The notes below the pieces were generated by a model. That model searched no databases and had not been told where the DNA came from. It saw only the letters and a list, made by a program, of their open reading frames with translations. Shown here piece by piece: positions 45,412-55,910 of a DNA stretch of 64,000 bases (positions are counted from its first letter, which is position 1; each line of letters begins with the position of its first letter). A program made the position numbers and the translations under genes. The DNA is from Medicago truncatula (Eukaryota > Streptophyta > Magnoliopsida > Fabales > Fabaceae): assembly GCF_003473485.1 (NCBI RefSeq), contig NC_053042.1:42374262-42438261 (forward strand). The letters are read 5' to 3'.

Positions 45412-47186
45412 TTAGTATGACCTCACAAATGCACGAGGGAAGAATCTGTGAAGAATATTGATTTTGGTTTTCACTATCAATGAATAGATGCCGTAGCAAG
45501 GTATGTGAACTAGCGCCATGCAGATATACCTATAGACAAGATACATTAGTGAGAATAACAAGTATTTGGTATAGAAAGAAAAATGGAGAAGACATGGCAT
45601 TTGTATGTTAATAGTATATCTTACCATAAGGGAGCCCATGGAATATTAAGCTCAAGAAATGGGTATGGCCACCTGTTAGAGGAAGAAAGCTTTAGCTGCT
45701 GCTGATGATACAAAGAAGGTAAAAATACAGTTACATTTAAATTTACATCTTACCATGTGGAACCACATGCGTGGATAACCCATTGGAAAATAACGTAGGA
45801 GCAGCTCCAGAGCACAAAATATGCTATTCTAAACCACGGAAAAGGCTGAAAAAAGAACACATATACATACAACAAATTGAAACCATTAATTACATGTGCC
45901 TCAGTGTTCTATAAAATTGGTGCTTAGTTTTATGCTCTACTTCTCTAGTGAGTGTGTTACTTACAAGATTGTTCAGCATAGTATCCAAAAGAAGGAAAAT
46001 GGCGTTCAAGGTATGCATGCAACCCATCAACTGTAATCAAGTACATACCAACAACAATCAATGATACTTCCAAGTTCCAAAGATCAATTATCAATCTATC
46101 ATACAAATATTTGTTGAATTTCATTCATATTATTATGTAAATTACTAAGAATATGTGATATATATAGAAGAAGTGCACATACCATGTTTAGCTTAAAACG
46201 AGAAATGGATAAAAATGGGACAATAACGCACCAAAAGACAATATCTGTTAATATGATAGACCCTGCACTGGTCTGCCAAATGCAGAATATCAGTTTCAAC
46301 TGGATTAGAATATTGGTGACAAATTAGAAAACAAATATTCATCATAATTAATGTTCTTGAAGAAACTTAACCTGAAATGTAATTTGCATGAGGTAACCCC
46401 AGAATCCTGCTGTTTGTTCAAACTCCTCTTCAGCATAGCGGCTTTGAAACGTGAAGATGGAACCTTTAGTTTCCAAATCCCTTCTCAGAAACTCTGTCAT
46501 TTCCCCATTTTGAAGCGGAGGAGGTTTGTTCAAAACCTTCCAACATCCGTATGCAGATACCGTTGTCCCCAACTGCATTCCAAAAACAATACAAGCGCGT
46601 ACATGGTAATACAACCAGTCACATGGTTAGTAAATCGTAATTCATTTTGGTTCCTGAGTGTTGTAGGGAATTATGTTACTATGAATACAACTAATGTGAA
46701 AGCATTGAGATGATCACTCACCGCAAAGTATATCATTACTAATGTGAAAGTCCATCTGCATAAAAATAAAGGCAACATGTTCATATGGTCAAAGAACAAG
46801 AATCATGAAAGCGCCAAGGAACAATTGGAAGTAAAGAGGACTTACTCTGTATAGTAGTAAAAAATACTTGCATCGTACTCATGAATATCCAAGTATAATA
46901 GCATGGCTAAGCTGACAAAGGAAAACAAACGCGTAGTTAACAGCACAAGAGGGTGCACTCCTCGCCAACAGCTGGTCCATAGCTGGGAGGTGCTCACATG
47001 ACCTATGGCCACTCTATTGTCCGACGAAGGTGAATTAGCCACCAGAAGGCTCTCGACAAAGATGTTAGAATCGCTTTGAGAGGTCGAGGACCCTTCGTTT
47101 GTCCACAGAACCCATAAGGCACCTAGGATGGACACTCCAACAATTGCAAAACACACAAAGTCGTACCATTCTACCACCAATGCCAT
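45412..47186 (-). CDS. Plant multi-pass membrane protein (At1g10660/At5g62960-like)
   Basis: Eight exons: 47186-46846, 46755-46722, 46572-46372, 46272-46183, 46030-45965, 45845-45754, 45672-45625 and 45529-45412. All GT-AG; 329 aa. The ATG at 47186 begins MALVVEWYDFVCFAIVGVS; codons upstream in frame lack an ATG. Several hydrophobic segments are visible: FVCFAIVGVSILGALWVLW, the RLFSFVSLAMLLYLD region, WTFTLVMIYFALGTTVSAYG, SIILTDIVFWCVIVPFLSIS, NAIFLLLDTMLNNL, and IAYFVLWSCSYVIFQWVIH. The C-terminal block WWPYPFLELNIPWAPLWYI and HIPCYGIYSLIVK is typical of an uncharacterised plant family sometimes linked to rolling stone-like proteins. Function unknown. Confidence 0.88.
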
Positions 47187-47584
47187 GGATGTATTCACTT
47201 CTGCTAGGTAAGGCAGCTTTGTTGTTTTTGGTGCATATTGTTTTAATTGGTAAACTAAAGATTGAGAATGCTAAAAGGGAGAAGCTGGCTCTAGAAATTG
47301 TTTTGGTGTGTATGGGAGGATACAGAAGGAAGGTATACTAAGGGGGAATGATAGTTTTGGGTTGAGTTTGACTGTCAGGTTTGGGATTATTTAGTTCAAC
47401 TTTGAATATAAGTTATACCTACTAACTACTGATTAGTAAGAGGATGAAAAATCAACATCAACGAGGATACAATGCAAGAGATGAAATTGTATAAGGGAAA
47501 CTTAGATTTACTTCAATGATAATAGCCAAAGTTTATACAACAACAATGATAGATATGTCATTATCTCTATATCTCTTTCTTCAT

Positions 47585-47755
47585 ACAGACACCCTTTATT
47601 CCCATACACCCTTGTACACCCCATGCATTAGGAAGAGAGAAGAGGAGAGAAAAGAAAAAGTGTGCTTGTGCGGGGTCCACGTGACTACGTGTCAGATTTT
47701 TGTGTGGATGTTAAAAGGTGTATTGCCACCTAAGGGTGTCTATGTATCATTACTC
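47585..47755. mobile_element. hAT-like MITE, reverse copy, one end trimmed
   Basis: It matches the reverse complement of 10490-10672 (CATACACCCTTGTACACCCC, GTGGATGTTAAAAGGTGTAT, ATGTATCATTACTC). Perfect TTCTTCAT flanks it (47577-47584 and 47756-47763). The first about ten bases of the left inverted end are missing although the target duplication is intact. Confidence 0.75.
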
Positions 47756-47782
47756 TTCTTCATATCACATGATTAAGAGATA

Positions 47783-48603
47783 GTTTGGCTGTGCCACAGG
47801 AGTAAATTACTCAAATGCCCTTCGGTAGTTAACTGCCGAAGAAAACCTCGGTGGTTAACTTCCGAAATCCAATTTAATCCATCGGCACTTAAGTGCCGAG
47901 GAAATTATACATTCATTTTCTTCGATGCTTCTTCTTCTAAAAGTGTTGTGCATGTACAGTACAATTCATTTGTTTCTCTGAAGTTCCATCATTTATTTAT
48001 TTTGCTTTTCTAGATCCAGTGGTTTAAAGGTTCTTTGCATTATATAGTACCGTTTCTCACTCACTTTCTTCTTATTGGAAGTTATAGTTCTATCTCTCAT
48101 TTGTTGTTCTTCATTCTTCTCTTTCTACTTCTACTTATGTGCCTTTTTACATAGAAAAACAACAGTGAGATTGTTGAGATAATAATGGATGAAGATTAAT
48201 TAGAGAAACGAAGATGAACATAGATTAAAGAAATTGGGTGTGAGAGGGAAGTTCTTGATATGAATTTAGAAAGAAATATTGAGAAAAATAAAATGAAATG
48301 CATCTCATAAAGGATGAATCGAGTGAGAACAGGGGATTATGATGTAATTGAGTATTTGTTAGTGGTTGTGTATGCTCTGCAAAGGAAGAATGAATTTTGC
48401 GAGAAGAAGTACCCAAATTGCCACATATGCAGCACTTTTAGAAGAAGAAGCATCGAAGAAAATGAAGGTATAATTTCCTCGGCACTTAAGTGGCGATGGA
48501 TTAAATTGAATTTCGGCAGTTAACTGCCGTCGGTTGCCTAAAAACTTCGGCAGTTTACTATCGAAAGGCATTTGAGTAATTTACTCGTGTGGCACAGCCA
48601 AAC
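47783..48603. mobile_element. TIR element with regularly placed palindromes
   Basis: Arms of about 125 bp start GTTTGGCTGTGCCAC, with AGTAAATTACTCAAATGCC in each; TA flanks both ends. Each arm holds three palindromic or near-palindromic motifs of the form CGGCAGTTAACTGCCG or CGGCACTTAAGTGCCG. No transposase frame; the interior carries only short frames. Confidence 0.75.
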
Positions 48604-49414
48604 TATATGTGGGAACAACAATTCTCCATGGATATCATATCTATCACATCAAGCTCTTTATTTATTTTCTCTTAAAGGGGTATAACAATATTGAATATCC
48701 ATTAAATATTTTCCTTTACCTATGTAGACGTATATGAAAGTTATACAAAACACAATAGGGGTGTTTAAAAAATAATTTGAAATGGACGGTTAAACCAAAC
48801 TGCATGAAAAATAAATAGTTTGTAAATTGAACTAGTTTGATTTGTGAACTATCAATGTGGTTTGGTTTAACGATTCAATTTTTAGTTGTTTAAAATAGTT
48901 ATAATATTTAATTTGGTTATATTTTTGATTTTTTTTTCAACCGTACTAATTATCGGTTAATAATAGTAATATGGTACAATTCTTCAGAAAAAAGTAGTAA
49001 TTTGTACAATCAAAAAAATCATTTCATATTTTGTAAAAGTAGTTATTCTAAACCAAACAATGAACCATCCTAATTGAGATGGTGCTTGATAGAATCTAAA
49101 ACTATCACTAACAAAACAATAAGAAAAATTAAATAACCTAAAAGATTTATTAGCTATTAATAAGGTTCTAATTTATATTATTTCTCTTCTTCTCATATAT
49201 GGGTTTGTTATTATTTTTTTCTTTTTTCTTATATATGGGTTTTTATGTTAATATTTTTTATCACCAAAGTTTGAACTCTCATCATCTTTTAAAAAAAAAG
49301 ATAATCGTAAATTTGTACATTGAAGAACGATGATTTCAAGATGATAATTATTTTGCGAAATGGCACATGATTTTTCATTTAGCAAGTTGGTTTGGGGGCA
49401 TAGTTCACCTTGTA
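48604..49414. other. Intergenic, hAT-like relic near 48758
   Basis: AGGGGTGTTTAAA near 48757 and AACGGTTAAACCAAAC-type motifs up to 49070 suggest a decayed hAT-like MITE. No gene. Confidence 0.35.
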
Positions 49415-50342
49415 GGTGGCATTTAGCATGCACAATTGATAAATTTGTGCATCATACATAAGTTCTTTTGGACCATTAGATTAAATGAAGAACACCTTTT
49501 TATCATGGTCTCTCAGCATCAGATTTCACTAACTCTCTCTACCTCCTCTCTTTCCTCCACCACTACCACCACCCAATCTGCCCCTCCACGACAATCACCC
49601 CGTCTTTCACCCTCCTCCCACATCACCACCGCCATGCAAAAACTCGAACCCATCATCAGCTCCCTCCCTCCCTCATTTGTTACCATCTCCTCTTCCACCC
49701 TTTCTAATTTTTATCTCCTTATTTTTAGCTTCTCGTCCTTGGTACCGTGGTTTATTTTCAACAAGAAAGATATTCGGCGTGGGTGATTTCAAATTGAAGC
49801 AGTTAATTTTTGCTTCGTTTTCTTCCATGGAAGTAAGCAGTGTTCATGGATTTACAATTTCTAGATTTTAAATATATGTGAAGTGATTTATGATGCTGTT
49901 GAATTGTAGTACCTACCATCACCATGTGTCCAATCACGACTTGATGATTTTTCAACTAAAGACAACAAATTTTTATCCTTTTTGAAAGAGATGCACATAT
50001 CCAACTTGAACAAATGATACCCAGATGAAGATATTTATTAATTTGAGCTATCAAGGAACAAGACACTTTTGGGGGTAACAAGAAACTTAAAACAACATGA
50101 ATTGTGAATTGAGAGTGTGGTACACAATTAGCCCAACGACCTGGTGGGGACAGAAACGTGAATTGAGGGAAGTTTGTTGCTGTGACTGTGAGTAGAGAAA
50201 AAGGAAGAGGCTGAGAGAGAAAGGGAGGGAGATATGATGTTGACAGACCATGATAAAAATGTGTTCTTCATTCAATCCAATGGTCCAAAAAAAACTTGTG
50301 CATGATGCACAAATTTATCAATTGTGCATGCTAAATGCCACC
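49415..50342. mobile_element. MULE-like TIR element (GGTGGCATTTAG ends), copy 3
   Basis: Ends GGTGGCATTTAGCATGCACA and TGTGCATGCTAAATGCCACC pair perfectly for 20 bases and well for about 100 more. Flanks CACCTTGTA and TAGTTTGTA share six of nine bases, so the target duplication is weak. The interior (49550-49800, + frame MQKLEPIISSLPPSFVTISS) is GC-richer and may be captured gene sequence. Confidence 0.7.
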
Positions 50343-50584
50343 TAGTTTGTATATTAATTATTAAATTTTAGCGAAATGTTTGACCAAAAAAAATTAGGGA
50401 AATGAAATGAAAGAATTTGAGTGGGCACGGATCCACCACCAAGTGCACACGTGGAATATTACTCTTACTCCAAAATAATTTTTGTGATTCACAAATTTCA
50501 TTCATAAGACATCGCGGAAAAGAGACCCAGTAGCAACAGTAGTCCGCAGGGATAGGAGAACTGTAAACTCTGAAACTTGAGACC

Positions 50585-53500
50585 ATGTCTTCAACTGCAA
50601 CCGCAACCGCAACCGTCGTCATAGGCCCTTTTTCAACAACTTCATCTTCGAATCGCAATGCTAGAACCACATTTGCCGCCAATTTTACTTCTAGAAGCTT
50701 CCCCTCAACTTCACTCTCTTCCAATCGCTTCTTCTTCAGACTCCCTCACACTTCTTTTTCTAAGCGATCCCCAACTTTCCGTCGATTCAAGCGATTTTCC
50801 CCTGTCATGGAGTGGCAGGATTGCACGTAACTTACTCCTTTTCACTTCTTAATCACTAATCACTTTTTTCTATGTATGTATATTTATCATTAATCATGTT
50901 ATATTATAGTACTGCTAAATTGAAATTTAAAACCTGTTGATTAGTATCGGTGTATGAATAACAGATTGAATTCATTTAACATTTGTTATAGATATAGCTT
51001 ATACATAATTGTTTATGTTATATGCGCTTAATTAAGTTGTTTATCCAAATGTGATGCTATAAGCACTTATATCATGGTTTTAATGTTGTATATTTCTCAA
51101 TATATGAGTCAGTTTTTAGCACTTTTGTTTGGTTTCGTCATGCTTATCCAACCACAGTGAAAAAGAGAATGTTGCTAACTGCAGGGTTAAGATGGAGGTT
51201 GATGTGCCGATTTCTGTAGCATATGCTTGTTATTCTGATCGTGAAGCCATCCCGGAATGGATGCCCTTTATTTCCACTGTTAAGGTGTGCTTGCTCTCCT
51301 TCTAACCCTAATTAATTACAAGGCTAATATCACAATCACTATTGTTGGTTTTTATGAAAGAATTGAAACTCTTTACCTTATGGAATCATAGCATGTGAAA
51401 TGCAACCTTGACTCTTTTCCTGTCAGACTAGATTAAACTGTGTTGATGAGGATATTTCACTTCAAATTAGACAATATTGAATTGTGCATGATATTTTTTA
51501 TAACACGATGAATCACAAAAAATATAGCTTCTGCTTGTTTCTCTTTGCTAAATCATACTCCCTCCTGTCACATTTATAAGCAAAAAACAACTTTTTAGAT
51601 TCATTGAATACCAAATACATTAGTTATTCAATCAATCTAAAAAGTTGTTTTTTGCTTTTAAATGTGACCGGAGGGAGTATATTTAGCCTGTTCGTTTGAA
51701 GTTTATGGTCTTTATGTTTTGAATTTTAGCTGCTTTCAACTGTTTAAATTATCATAAACATGCAATCTTCGTACAAATATCATAAAATGTAATCAGTAAT
51801 AAATTTTGATTTTATGCAAAACGTTGGATCCATTTTGCAGATATTGCCAGACAAACCTGACCTGTCGCAATGGTCCTTGAAGTATAAAGCATTTGGTCAA
51901 AATATTGAGTTCTCTTGGCTTGCTCGTAATATGCAGGAAAAGATTGCCTACCTGATACTTTTGCTTCTTTTAAAAAATTCTCTTTACAATTAGTATTTTG
52001 TATTCATGTTTTATTGCCTTCTTGCAGCCCACTCCAAATCAGAAAATCCATTGGCGATCTCTGGATGGTCTTCCCAACAGGTAACTGACAAGGACATTTT
52101 CTGATAAGTTAATATCTTGTGCTTGATTTCCTTTTCTGTGGAAATTTCGGTTGTCCAACATTAGGAAACATTTGATTTGACATGTAACTAAGACTGAGAA
52201 GAAATATCCCTATACATATTTCATCATTAATTGTCATTGTAGTATTATATTAACCTGCCCAAGCATTACTGTAGTTTATCTTGTGCTAAAAGAAATTACC
52301 TTAAAATACTTGATGATGTGCTCAACAACCAAGTGATCTGCTAAATTAAAACAATCGAAATCTCTTGCCATTAACCTTTGTTTGGTAAACAAAAAGAGGT
52401 TAGCAAGAGAAGAGAGTGGAATTAAGTTGATTAACTATATTAACTTCGGTATGAATGTGTGATACATTCATAGTATTATTATCATACGTCCCCTTCTTTA
52501 TTTTGTTTCATTTCCCAAACATACCATTAGGTTACACTTGATAATGCTTAATTAGCTGAATTTACTTCATGAAGTAGAACTTGTGCCATTTCTCTTGAAT
52601 GAGTAATGAAAAAGAAGGAAGGGTGATTTCCTTCCTTACACTGGTTCCCAGAGTAAAAAAAACGGCTGAATGTTTAGTTTTTGTTTACTAATTCAGCATT
52701 GTAGGTCACTTACAATAAGGTATTCTGATATATGTTTGATAATGTATGTGCTAGGAATTTAACATTGTAGTCCTTGACAAGTTCTTATAGCAATATTTTG
52801 CTGGTAAGGAATACCAATATCCAGCTTTTATGTGGTGGGTTTTAAGTGTGGGTGGTTAAGTCCCAAATTGCCTATAAATGGATAAAATGTTGGCCATATA
52901 AGTGAGGTGACCTATATACCTAATGCCTTAAGGTATTGGGTGGAGATGCGGCATCTCCCTCTCTTGTAGTCCTGGAGCATTTGGGCCTGTTGTTTCTCCC
53001 GTGACCCCTGGACTCCCCAACATTATGCCCTAGGAATAAACATTTTGAGCTTTCTAGTCGTAGAGTCTGACATGATATGAGTAGGTTTCTCTGCTATAAA
53101 TACCGTAGATCTCTTGTTTTAAGGGAGTAGAAGGTCTTTAACCTTATAGCAGTGAAATGTTCTAATTAGTAATCAAGGTTGCATAATGCTGTGTCAAGAA
53201 GTATGTTATTAGTAGGTTTCTACTCGTAGAGTCTGACATTACATGAGTAGATTTCTATGCTATAAATACTGCAGACTCTTGTTTTAAGGGAGTAGAAGGT
53301 CTTTAACCTTATAGCAGTGAAATGTTCTAATTAGTAATCAAGGTTGCATTATGGCTGTGTCAAGAAGTATGTTATGTTTTTGCTTTGATATTAGGTAAAA
53401 CTTATGATTGTGTTTTCTTTGTGCTTGGACTAGCAATCTGTTAGCTGATTCACACAATGTTTGCAAAATACAATGCTTCAATCATGGTTATAGAATTCGT

Positions 53501-55107
53501 AGCTTATCTTGTTTAAGCCATCCAGTGGCTAGAAAACACATTTCGGTTAAAGCATGTTTAGCACTAGTTTTTGTCTAATCTTGTCATTAAAACATAATCT
53601 AATGCTGCGTCTGACGTAGACACCATGTTCCCTGTTTGCATTAAAAGGCTTATAATTGTCTGATTTCTCAGACTTTTAAAACATAATCTAATGTTGCGTC
53701 TGACGTAGACACCATGTTCCCTGTTTGCATTAAAAGACTTCTAATTGTCTGATTTCTCATGTGGCAGAGGTGCTGTGCGATTCTATCCAAAAGGTCCTTC
53801 TTCATGCCTTGTAGAAGTAAGGCATTTTATACAATTTTTACAAATTTCACCTATTTTGTTTTACATTGATGATAACAACTCAATCTTTCTTGTACAACTT
53901 TGTCGACTTACTTTGATCCCATATTTAGGGGGGAAAATTGGGTAATCAATACCAATTGTAAGTTTCTCATTCTAGTATTTATCAAACTAGCTGCAAGTTC
54001 CTATTGGGCCATCTAATTGCCTGTCCCTATCAGGCCAGTGCATGACTAGGTGGCACACCACATGTATGCACACTAAGGAATAACTCTTTCTATCAATCGC
54101 ATCAACGGTTTTTCCCACGCTTTTAACTTCTAACATGAAATTAGGAAAACTTAAAAGTAATAACAGATAGTGTTTTCTCCATTTTCTCCTTCCCTGTCCC
54201 CATTCAGCTTTTAGTCAAGCACTAACTAGTAACTATTGCATTTTTGTCCTTTATTACAGCTGACAGTCTCATATGAGGTTCCTCAACTTTTAGCTCCAGT
54301 GGCATCGGTAAGTACTCTGGGCTTTATAAAAATGTGAAGTTTTTTTATAACTTTAGGTTGACAAAAACCGTGAAAGAACACCCAATTTTTCATTATTTGG
54401 GGACGGATAAAATGTAAGAAAAGTGGAAGATGCTTTCCTAGTTTATTTGTTTGGGTTCTTGCTCTTCTAAAGTGAACAACTCAGTTTAGGATCAAGAGTA
54501 AAGTGAGCAATATCAATAGTTAATAGTTAATAAACAAATTAATACTCCCTTCGTCCCTTTTTTAAAGATTAGTTTACAAGAATCACAGTATTAAGAAAAG
54601 TTGAAGTAATAAATTTGTCACAAATGTATGTTTTGTCAAATTGTCATTTGTGTATAGATACATTTAATGTTAACTTTTCATATCTCAAAATTATATTGAT
54701 AGTATTAATAAGGGGTATTTTTAAAAAAGAGTGATAAATACATCTAGAAATTTGTAGGAGTATTTAGGAACAAAACTTTTTTTGTAAATGATCTAATAAT
54801 TAGAGAGGGAGGGAGTAGTTTAAATTATATACACATGCATAATAAATCATAGTTGTTAAAATATCAAGCTTTGGTTTTTTCACTTTACTAACTACTCAAT
54901 TTAAAGGAGTCAAATCCATTCGTTAATCTCACTTTTCACCAGTTATAATGGACTCTTATATGTGTATGTTGTCACTCTTGATTGAGCTTTAACAAAGTAT
55001 TTTCCTCCTCTCTATGGTATAATCTGCAGGCACTGCAACCATTTCTTGAAGGTTTACTTAAACGTGGTTTGGAAAGATTTGCCACTTTCGCAAAAAGCTA
55101 CAAATGA
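50585..55107 (+). CDS. Plastid-targeted START-like / polyketide cyclase-type protein
   Basis: Seven exons: 50585-50826, 51185-51284, 51841-51936, 52028-52080, 53768-53816, 54260-54307 and 55030-55107; 221 aa. The first about 70 residues are rich in Ser, Thr and Arg and read as a chloroplast transit peptide. The rest is a SRPBCC/START-like fold: VKMEVDVPISVAYACYSDRE, PEWMPFISTVK, WSLKYKAFGQNIEFSWLARN, NQKIHWRSLDGLPNRGAVRF, LTVSYEVPQLLAPVAS, and LKRGLERFATF. Plant members are annotated as polyketide cyclase/dehydrase or lipid-transport superfamily; the substrate is unknown. Five of six introns are GT-AG. Intron 3 begins GA after CAG (51937-51938). Intron 4 is long and repeat-filled, and intron 2 and intron 6 each hold a Stowaway MITE. 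Confidence 0.88.
51558..51677. mobile_element. Stowaway-like MITE in intron 2 of the START-like gene
   Basis: Ends CTCCCTCCTGTCACATTTATAA and TTAAATGTGACCGGAGGGAG with TA on both sides. 120 bp, near-perfect foldback. Confidence 0.9.
52828..53040. repeat. LTR-like repeat fragment in intron 4
   Basis: Contains AAGTCCCAAATTGCCTATAA, CCATATAAGTGAGGTGACC and CCTAATGCCTTAAGG, wording typical of a widespread plant LTR-type repeat. Boundaries and class uncertain. Confidence 0.35.
53051..53382. repeat. Tandem duplication, 2 x about 166 bp, intron 4
   Basis: Unit 1 starts at 53051 and unit 2 at 53217. Long stretches such as TTAAGGGAGTAGAAGGTCTT and GTTCTAATTAGTAATCAAGG are identical in both. Confidence 0.9.
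53589..53766. repeat. Tandem duplication, 2 x 89 bp, ending at the intron 4 acceptor
   Basis: Units start at 53589 and 53678 and share GCGTCTGACGTAGACACCAT and TTGTCTGATTTCTCA. The second unit runs into the used acceptor GTGGCAG at 53767; the first ends in CTCAGAC, a possible decoy AG. Confidence 0.9.
54545..54815. mobile_element. Stowaway-like MITE in intron 6 of the START-like gene
   Basis: Ends CTCCCTTCGTCCC and GAGAGGGAGGGAG, with TA at 54543-54544 and 54816-54817. The arms have diverged inside the terminal 15 bases. Confidence 0.65.
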
Positions 55108-55910
55108 TTGTCGTGATTTTTAGGACTATATTTTTGAAAATGAACATACATGATTATTTTTGTCCAAACACTGATTGAATTTCATAAAGATTTGGGTACG
55201 GTAATGCCAGTGTTGGTTAGGTGGATAGTGTTATCCCATTTTTAAGTGTTAATTCCTCACGGCTCTTATGGAAATCATGGTCATGACGCAAAGCAAACAC
55301 ATCAACATAAAGCAGAAGATATGTTAAACCCGGAATCCCAACCTTGTGGCACTGCTGAAAATACAGATAAGCTATCAGTATAAGCTACCCTTCAAGACGT
55401 TGGAGTATTTCTATGTAGTATTTACGTACTTAGTAATGTATTTACTTGCATACATTTTTAGTTTTAGATCCTACCTTTGTCAAACCATCTCAGGACTGAG
55501 AAGCTCCTATAAGACATGTGCCCATACTAGCTGTATTGTATAATTTGTACATGTATTTCTATACAATAATGAGGAGAACCTTTTTTATTAGTACCCTTAC
55601 CCTTATATAATGCAGTGGCCGTAAGATAATGAATGGGATATAAACTAATACATTATTCCAAACAATTTTTTTTATTGATACACAAGAATGTGAAATAAAT
55701 GTCGTGTCATAGTGGAAAAAAATTGACTAGTACAAAATAATAATGTAAAAATATTACATATCTACACCACCATCCTCTAACCCTGGGATATGTACATCAA
55801 CAGACAACGTGAAAAAATGATGGCTGCTTTTTCCTACGCCTAAACCTGAAGCAGTCAAAAACAGCTTATGTAACCTCCACAACACTTTATTAGATGAATT
55901 GTATGTACAT
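55108..55910. other. Convergent 3' regions
   Basis: Facing 3' UTRs of the START-like gene (+) and the PP2C gene (-). No further gene recognised. Confidence 0.4.

Noticed and set aside
46351-46713. Plus-strand 120-codon frame
   Set aside because: Antisense shadow over exon 3 and an intron of the membrane-protein gene.
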